Source: UMGS1002 sp964570825
GTDB taxonomy: Bacteria > Bacillota > Clostridia > Oscillospirales > CAG-272
Direction of reading: 5' to 3'
Length of the DNA: 64,000 nt
NCBI GenBank assembly: GCA_964570825.1
Contig: CAZMZJ010000012.1
Coordinates: forward strand, 6,554-70,553
Notes under the pieces: generated by a model
Seen by the model: only the letters and a program-made list of their open reading frames with translations
What the model was told of the DNA's origin: nothing
Databases searched by the model: none
In this document: positions 59,348 to 64,000 of the stretch, piece by piece
Layout: every line of letters starts with the position of its first letter
Numbering within the stretch: position 1 is the stretch's first letter
Translations under genes and position numbers: made by a program

Positions 59348-60757
59348 ATGAACAAATACAAGAAGCTGATGTCCGACACTGTAATACTTGGAATGGGGAC
59401 CTTTGCGTCTAAGGTCCTTGTTTTCCTGCTCATGCCGCTGTATACCTCGTGCCTTGATCCCGGACAGTTCAATCTTGCGGATTTAATATCTCAGACCGCA
59501 AATCTGATTATTCCGATTGCCTGCGTCGGGGTGTGCGACGGACTTTTCCGCTTTGCGCTCGGCTCGGACGCCGACAAGCCGTCGGTTTTCAAGACCGGAT
59601 TAACGGTGCTTTTTTTGTCGTCGGCGGTTTTCCTGGCGCTTTCTCCGCTGCTTTTTTTAATTAAGTATTTCAACGGTTATGCCTGGCTTATCATTTTATA
59701 TGTTTTGGCGTCCAATATACATTCGGCTTTCGCACAGTATATAAGAGCGGGCGACCGGATGAAGCTTTTTGCGTTTCAGGGTATTCTAAACACAGCACTC
59801 GTCATCGGATTCAATCTTGTTTTCCTTCTGGCCTTCAACATGGGCGTCAGCGGGTATGTGCTGTCTGTGGTGATAGCGGATATTCTTGTCGCTTTGTTTC
59901 TCGCCTTATACGCCGGTCTGTGGCGCGACCTTGCGGCCGGAAAATTCAGCTTCAGGCTTATGCGGGATATTGTAAAATACAGTGTCCCAATGATACCGAC
60001 CACAATATTCTGGTGGATTACTAATGTTTCCGACCGATATATTGTAACATGGTATTACGGGGATGGCGCAAGCGGGCTTTATTCGGCGGCATACAGGATT
60101 CCCACCATGCTGACGCTTATATGCACGGTTTTTTATGAAGCATGGCAGTTCTCGGCCGTCAAAGACGCGGAGGAGAAAACAAAATCCAGATTTTTCGGCA
60201 GAGTGTTCGGCTACTATTCGAGCGTCATGTTCGTGACGGGAGCGGGAATCGTGTTGTTCTGCCAGACGTTTGTTTCACTGCTGTTTGCCGATAAATATGC
60301 GGAGTCATGGGTTTTCATCCCCGTGCTGACCCTCGCGTCGGTATTCACTGCGCTGACTACCTTCATGGGCAGCGTATATCTTGTCAAGAAAAAGACGCAG
60401 CTTTCATTTTTGACCTCGATGACAGGCGCCGTTTCAAATATTGTCCTTAACTTTATTATGATTCCATTATGGGGAGCGCAGGGGGCCGCAATAGCCACCG
60501 CGCTGAGCTACATGGCGGTGTTCATAATCCGCGCATTGTCGGTGCAGAAATATGTTCGTTTCTTTGTCAATTATTTAAGGCTTGCAGTGAACACAATTCT
60601 TCTTGCTCTCATGTGCGCTGTTTCGGTTTCACACATCAGGCACTGGTGGTTTTACTGCGCGGCGCTTGCCGCATTGATACTCGCCGTGAACTTAAAAACG
60701 TTGATTAAATGTATTGCTGGAGCGGCAGAACAGTTTATCAAAAGAAGAATTGAATGA
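59348..60757 (+). CDS. oligosaccharide flippase family protein (Wzx/MVF-like)
   Basis: A 469-residue membrane protein with about 14 TM segments and the pattern of the polysaccharide-biosynthesis (PST/Wzx) branch of the MATE/MOP superfamily: an N-terminal SDTVILGMGTFASKVLVF, then LLMPLYTSCLDPGQFNLADL, a mid TM block with MIPTTIFWWITNVSDRYIV, and a late NFIMIPLWGAQGAAIATALSY. It should move undecaprenyl-linked sugars across the membrane, which complements the polymerase-like and dehydratase genes at 15-19 kb even though it is 40 kb away. MurJ-like lipid II flipping is less likely. It is monocistronic, between two oppositely oriented tRNA genes. Confidence 0.88.
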   Translation: MNKYKKLMSDTVILGMGTFASKVLVFLLMPLYTSCLDPGQFNLADLISQTANLIIPIACVGVCDGLFRFALGSDADKPSVFKTGLTVLFLSSAVFLALSPLLFLIKYFNGYAWLIILYVLASNIHSAFAQYIRAGDRMKLFAFQGILNTALVIGFNLVFLLAFNMGVSGYVLSVVIADILVALFLALYAGLWRDLAAGKFSFRLMRDIVKYSVPMIPTTIFWWITNVSDRYIVTWYYGDGASGLYSAAYRIPTMLTLICTVFYEAWQFSAVKDAEEKTKSRFFGRVFGYYSSVMFVTGAGIVLFCQTFVSLLFADKYAESWVFIPVLTLASVFTALTTFMGSVYLVKKKTQLSFLTSMTGAVSNIVLNFIMIPLWGAQGAAIATALSYMAVFIIRALSVQKYVRFFVNYLRLAVNTILLALMCAVSVSHIRHWWFYCAALAALILAVNLKTLIKCIAGAAEQFIKRRIE

Positions 60758-60800
60758 AAAACATGAATTTGTTAATCGGCAGCGTAACATATCCAAAGCA

Positions 60801-60830
60801 AAAAAGCACCCCTCTGGGTGCTTTTTATTT
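60801..60830. terminator. bidirectional terminator between the flippase and tRNA-Ile2
   Basis: AGCACCC (60805-60811) pairs with GGGTGCT (60816-60822) around CTCT, with TTTTTATTTT on the plus side and an A-run on the other side for the minus-strand tRNA. Confidence 0.88.
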
Positions 60831-60907
60831 TGGTGGGCCATCAGGGACTCGAACCCCGGACCAACCGGTTATGAGCCGGTAGCTCTGACCAACTGAGCTA
60901 ATGGCCC
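60831..60907 (-). tRNA. tRNA with CAU anticodon, probably tRNA-Ile2 (lysidine type)
   Basis: Acceptor GGGCCAT pairs with ATGGCCC; the D-arm is AGCTCAGTTGGTCAGAGC; the anticodon stem ACCGG/CCGGT encloses CTCATAA with anticodon CAT at 60871-60873; the T-loop is GGTTCGAGTCC. A73 and CCA are encoded; the length is 77. C4-G69 and C5-G68, together with the CTCATAA loop, are features of isoleucine tRNA modified by TilS, so it probably reads AUA. Elongator tRNA-Met is the alternative; initiator is excluded because the 1-72 pair is intact. Confidence 0.9.
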
Positions 60908-60925
60908 TTCATCAGGGACTTTCAT

Positions 60926-60954
60926 ATTATATCGCCTAAATCATTTCTTGTCAA
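60926..60954 (-). promoter_or_regulatory. consensus sigma-A promoter of the CAU tRNA
   Basis: On the minus strand TTGACA (60949-60954), 17 bp, TATAAT (60926-60931), 18 bases before the mature 5' end. Confidence 0.85.
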
Positions 60955-61092
60955 GACTTTTTTTAAAATTTTCATACGGAGTACCGCAGTGATCGATTGA
61001 TTCAAACTATTATACAACTTAATGAATTAACGTCGAAAAAAGCATCAAAAACAGTGCGAAAGCACAAAATGAAGTTAAAATGCAAAAAGCTC

Positions 61093-61121
61093 TTGCAAAT
61101 GACGGCGCGTTGTTATATAAT
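61093..61121 (+). promoter_or_regulatory. sigma-A promoter of guaB
   Basis: TTGCAA (61093-61098), 17 bp, TATAAT (61116-61121), 53 bases before the start. The short leader leaves no room for a purine riboswitch. Confidence 0.7.
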
Positions 61122-61174
61122 GTTCAAAATACTTTTATATAATAAATGAAAATAATTTTATACGGGGGATATAA

Positions 61175-62680
61175 ATGGCTTATTATTATAATGAACCGTC
61201 GCACACTTTCAGCGAATATCTGCTTATTCCCGGATACACCTCCAAAGAGTGTATTCCGGCCAATGTTTCTCTGCGTACGCCTCTTGTGAAATTCAAGAGG
61301 GGCGGGGAGTCGCCGATATACCTCAATATCCCGCTTGTTTCCGCGATCATGCAGTCCGTGTCAGATGATAAACTTGCAGTTGCTCTCGCGCGTGAAGGCG
61401 GGCTGTCGTTTATCTACGGTTCGCAGTCGATCGAGGACGAGGCGGCTATGGTAGCAAGAGTCAAAGCTTATAAAGCCGGATTTGTAGTCAGCGATTCCAA
61501 CCTGCGCCCCGATGATACGCTTGCGGATGTCATCAATCTCGTAGAGCGCAACGGCCACAACACGATAGCTATTACCGACGACGGCTCGGCTCACGGGAAA
61601 CTGCTCGGAATCGTCACAAGCCGCGATTACCGTGTCAGCCGAATGCTGCCGACTATGAAAATTCATGAGTTTATGACACCGAGAGAAAAGCTGATTACAG
61701 CGCCCGACACCACCACGCTGAAAGAAGCGAACGACATAATCTGGGATAATAAAATCAACCAGCTGCCCATTGTCGACAGCGAGGACAGGCTGATGTACCT
61801 TGTCTTCCGCAAGGATTACTCGCAGCACAAGGAAAATCCGCAGGAAATGCTCGACAAGAAAAAGAGATACATGGTCGGAGCCGGCATAAATACGCTCGAT
61901 TATGAGAAACGCGTACCGGCGCTTATCGAAGCCGGCGCGGATGTGCTGTGCATTGATTCTTCGGACGGCTACACCTGCTGGCAGCAGCAGACGCTGCAGT
62001 ATGTGCGCGACAATTACGGCGACAGCGTAAAGATAGGCGCCGGAAACGTGGTCGACCGCGACGGATTTTTGTTCCTCGCACGCGCGGGTGCGGACTTTGT
62101 TAAGGTGGGCATCGGCGGGGGCTCGATCTGCATCACCCGTGAACAGAAGGGAATAGGACGCGGACAGGCTACGGCTTTAATCGAGGTTGCGGCAGCTCGC
62201 GACGAATATTATCGCGAGACGGGCATATACATCCCGATTTGCTCGGACGGCGGCATTGTGCATGACTATCACATGACGCTCGCTCTCGCGATGGGCGCCG
62301 ACTTCTTGATGCTCGGCAGATATTTTGCGCGCTTCGACGAAAGCCCGACAAATAAGCTGCTCGTTAACGGCACTTATGTCAAGGAGTACTGGGGCGAGGG
62401 CTCAAACCGTGCGCGCAACTGGCAGAGGTATGACCTCGGTGGCAAGAACACCCTCGCGTTCGAGGAAGGCGTGGATTCATATGTCGTTTATGCGGGGCCG
62501 CTGCGCGACAACGTGGCCAAGAGCCTGCACAAGGTAAAATCCACAATGTGCAACTGCGGAGTCACAAACATCCCAGACCTGCAGAAGAACGCTAAAATTA
62601 CTCTGGTTTCCGCGACAAGCATTGTCGAGGGCGGATACCATGATGTTATCCTGAAATCAACGACTGGAAACATGAGATAA
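61175..62680 (+). CDS. guaB: inosine-5'-monophosphate dehydrogenase
   Basis: A 501-residue TIM barrel with two CBS domains inserted at about residues 105-225 (VSDSNLRPDDTLADVINL, FMTPREKLITAPDTTTLKE). It oxidises IMP to XMP with NAD+. The barrel shows DVLCIDSSDGYT, then the catalytic loop GIGGGSICITREQKGIGRG with the thioimidate Cys near residue 319, and the phosphate-binding ICSDGGIVHDYH. At the flap, GSNRARNW and RYDLGG are the Arg-Tyr residues. The beginning (YYYNEPSHTFSEYLLIPG) and length mark the variant common in gut Bacillota and Bacteroidota, slightly different from B. subtilis GuaB (488). GGGGG precedes the ATG. Confidence 0.95.
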   Translation: MAYYYNEPSHTFSEYLLIPGYTSKECIPANVSLRTPLVKFKRGGESPIYLNIPLVSAIMQSVSDDKLAVALAREGGLSFIYGSQSIEDEAAMVARVKAYKAGFVVSDSNLRPDDTLADVINLVERNGHNTIAITDDGSAHGKLLGIVTSRDYRVSRMLPTMKIHEFMTPREKLITAPDTTTLKEANDIIWDNKINQLPIVDSEDRLMYLVFRKDYSQHKENPQEMLDKKKRYMVGAGINTLDYEKRVPALIEAGADVLCIDSSDGYTCWQQQTLQYVRDNYGDSVKIGAGNVVDRDGFLFLARAGADFVKVGIGGGSICITREQKGIGRGQATALIEVAAARDEYYRETGIYIPICSDGGIVHDYHMTLALAMGADFLMLGRYFARFDESPTNKLLVNGTYVKEYWGEGSNRARNWQRYDLGGKNTLAFEEGVDSYVVYAGPLRDNVAKSLHKVKSTMCNCGVTNIPDLQKNAKITLVSATSIVEGGYHDVILKSTTGNMR

Positions 62681-62707
62681 TTTTTACTGCAATGAAAGGC
62701 TGACAAT

Positions 62708-63859
62708 ATGGCGTTTTCAAAATGGGTGGCAGGCTGGGGAACTTCAATATCTTACACTGATCTAAATCATGCCGATTATTTCAAGGACCAGACTTTCCGT
62801 TATGTAATATTCCCGACCATGAACGCAAAAGCGCTCCGCCTGCACTTTTCGAATCAGTACGGCACCGAGAGCATCACCATAAATAAAGTTTATGTTGCCG
62901 ACAGAACGACCGGCGAGTTTATTGACCCTTCGACAAACGCGAAGGTAACCTTCGGCGGCAGGGACAGCGTAACCATACAGGCCGGCGGCGACGCCGTCAG
63001 CGATGAGATACTTTTCGATGTCAAAGCCGGACGGGAATTCGATGTCAGTATGTATTTTGCTGATTATACACAGCTTATGACCGGACATTCGAACAACGGA
63101 AAATATATCTATAAATATTATGGCAAGGGCGACTGGGCGGCTGACGCCGGAGTGCCGCTTGAGAAATACGGCGAGAACGGACCGTATGTGTTCCTTCATA
63201 CGATTGATTTTTTGACAGATGAAGACTGTTCAGCTATAATAGCGTTCGGAGATTCGATTACGGCACAGCCGTGGCCCGACTGTCTTGCCCATAAAATTTT
63301 TGACCTCGGAATCAAAAACCGTGCGATAATCAGAAAAGGCATCGGAGGAAACCGTGTGCTGCGCGAATACAAACAGCGTTTCAAAAAACATTGGGGAGAG
63401 GCCGGTATAAAGCGCTTTGAGCGCGATATAGCGCAGGCTGGAGCTGACCGTGTGTTTGTGCTGCACGGAATAAACGATCTTATTCATCCCGGAATAAACA
63501 ACCGCTGGTGCCCGATGAGCGAGCTTCCGGACGCCGACGAGCTTATAGAAAAAGGCTACAAAAAATATATTGAAATCGCCCGCCGCCACGGAATGAAAAT
63601 CTACCTTGCTACAATTCTGCCTTGCACGCGCTGCACTGCGGATGACGGGGTAAGGGAGATAACACGCTGCCGCGTTAACGACTGGATAAGAAAAACAGAC
63701 CTTATTGACGGCGTTATTGATTTTGAAGCCGCGGTATGGGACGAGAGCGACCACAAGCAACTCAAGGCTGAGTATGACAGCGGGGATCATTTGCATCCGA
63801 GCTTTGCCGGAGCTGAACATATGGCCGATTCTATACCCCTTGAATTTATAACCAAATAA
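62708..63859 (+). CDS. SGNH/GDSL hydrolase, XynE-like
   Basis: A 383-residue esterase with no signal peptide. An N-terminal beta-rich domain (about 1-165, starting WVAGWGTSISYTD) precedes the SGNH fold: block I AFGDSITAQPWP with the nucleophile, a Gly in GIGGNRVLREY, block III LHGINDLIHPG with Asn, and block V DSGDHLHPSFAG with Asp/His. This order is like XynE-type carbohydrate esterases that deacetylate plant polysaccharide fragments. Unlike the two SGNH proteins at 41-43 kb it is cytosolic and complete. It starts 27 bases after guaB and is probably cotranscribed, though not functionally linked. Confidence 0.87.
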   Translation: MAFSKWVAGWGTSISYTDLNHADYFKDQTFRYVIFPTMNAKALRLHFSNQYGTESITINKVYVADRTTGEFIDPSTNAKVTFGGRDSVTIQAGGDAVSDEILFDVKAGREFDVSMYFADYTQLMTGHSNNGKYIYKYYGKGDWAADAGVPLEKYGENGPYVFLHTIDFLTDEDCSAIIAFGDSITAQPWPDCLAHKIFDLGIKNRAIIRKGIGGNRVLREYKQRFKKHWGEAGIKRFERDIAQAGADRVFVLHGINDLIHPGINNRWCPMSELPDADELIEKGYKKYIEIARRHGMKIYLATILPCTRCTADDGVREITRCRVNDWIRKTDLIDGVIDFEAAVWDESDHKQLKAEYDSGDHLHPSFAGAEHMADSIPLEFITK

Positions 63860-63877
63860 CAGTAAAATAACAAAGAT

Positions 63878-63915
63878 GCCGGATGCTTCGGAAGAATCAT
63901 CCGGCGTTTTTATAA
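63878..63915 (+). terminator. intrinsic terminator after the SGNH gene
   Basis: GCCGGATG (63878-63885) pairs with CATCCGGC (63898-63905), followed by GTTTTTATAAT. Confidence 0.88.
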
Positions 63916-63956
63916 TGAGGCATTAAAATTAAAATAAAAAATATTGCAAAAACGTC

Positions 63957-63985
63957 TTGACAATCAAAGAGAAACGTGGTAGTAT
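63957..63985 (+). promoter_or_regulatory. sigma-A promoter for a gene beyond the window
   Basis: TTGACA (63957-63962), 17 bp, TAGTAT (63980-63985), pointing out of the window; no start codon with a ribosome site is reached before base 64000. Confidence 0.65.
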
Positions 63986-64000
63986 AGTGGAGCTGTCGCA

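Noticed and set aside
58887..61000. Integrated element between the two tRNA genes
   Set aside because: Only a flippase gene lies between them; no integrase, attachment duplication or compositional break is visible.
60955..61174. Purine riboswitch before guaB
   Set aside because: The promoter lies only 53 bases before the start, leaving no room, and conserved loop sequences are missing.

Overview
The window looks like a chromosomal segment of a spore-forming, anaerobic, gut-type member of Bacillota (class Clostridia), probably an uncultured lineage. The reasons are an alpha/beta-type small acid-soluble spore protein (40744-40941), a membrane pyrophosphatase, the Gram-positive division gene order (yggS-type, sepF, yggT, ileS, lspA, rluD), a Gram-positive CpsB/C/D tyrosine-phosphorylation module, and many secreted or lipid-anchored carbohydrate-related proteins. 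Promoters are mostly textbook sigma-A type (TTGACA/TTGATT, 17-bp spacer, TATAAT). I see no insertion sequence, prophage, integrase, CRISPR array or rRNA. Species-level assignment is not possible from this window.

Layout. 1-3.5 kb: end of a NUDIX hydrolase, a sugar-type MFS carrier, a glycerophosphodiesterase and MurQ (cell-wall and lipid-headgroup salvage). 3.5-7 kb: dapA, queA, miaA (lysine/cell wall and tRNA modification). 7-14.5 kb: a division/translation cluster (HlyD-like protein, YggS-type PLP protein, SepF, YggT, IleRS, LspA, RluD-type) in which the usual ylmH and divIVA are missing. 14.5-21.7 kb: HAD phosphatase, O-antigen-ligase-like protein, membrane-bound nucleotide-sugar dehydratase, PF06541 membrane protein and CpsB-CpsC-CpsD (exopolysaccharide assembly without glycosyltransferases; a flippase sits apart at 59.3 kb). 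21.8-30.7 kb: CocE-type hydrolase, K+-dependent membrane PPase, sugar oxidoreductase and isomerase, phosphoesterase and glmM.

30.7-37.7 kb is the most interesting block. An OmpR-type two-component system is followed by an oxidoreductase and an operon of a VTC-type polyphosphate polymerase domain protein, a DUF4956 membrane protein and a Cthe_2159-type beta-helix lipoprotein. The response-regulator promoter and the VTC operon promoter both carry TTTAAG-type direct repeats in place of a -35 box, so the second operon is probably controlled by this two-component system.

37.8-45.7 kb: nucleotidyltransferase-like protein, SecB-like chaperone, PocR/AraC regulator, SASP, two tandem surface SGNH proteins and a ThuA/MBL/PHP operon. 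45.9-51.3 kb: M32 carboxypeptidase, sugar isomerase, cysK, tcdA, mnmA. 51.4-58.9 kb: secreted EEP lipoprotein, a surface protein with a GCG-plus-TM tail, and a carbohydrate unit of an AraC regulator divergent from a DUF6259-type hydrolase and a solute-binding lipoprotein. 59-64 kb: tRNA-Gln and tRNA-Ile2 on the minus strand around a flippase, guaB, and an SGNH esterase, ending with a promoter for a gene beyond the window.
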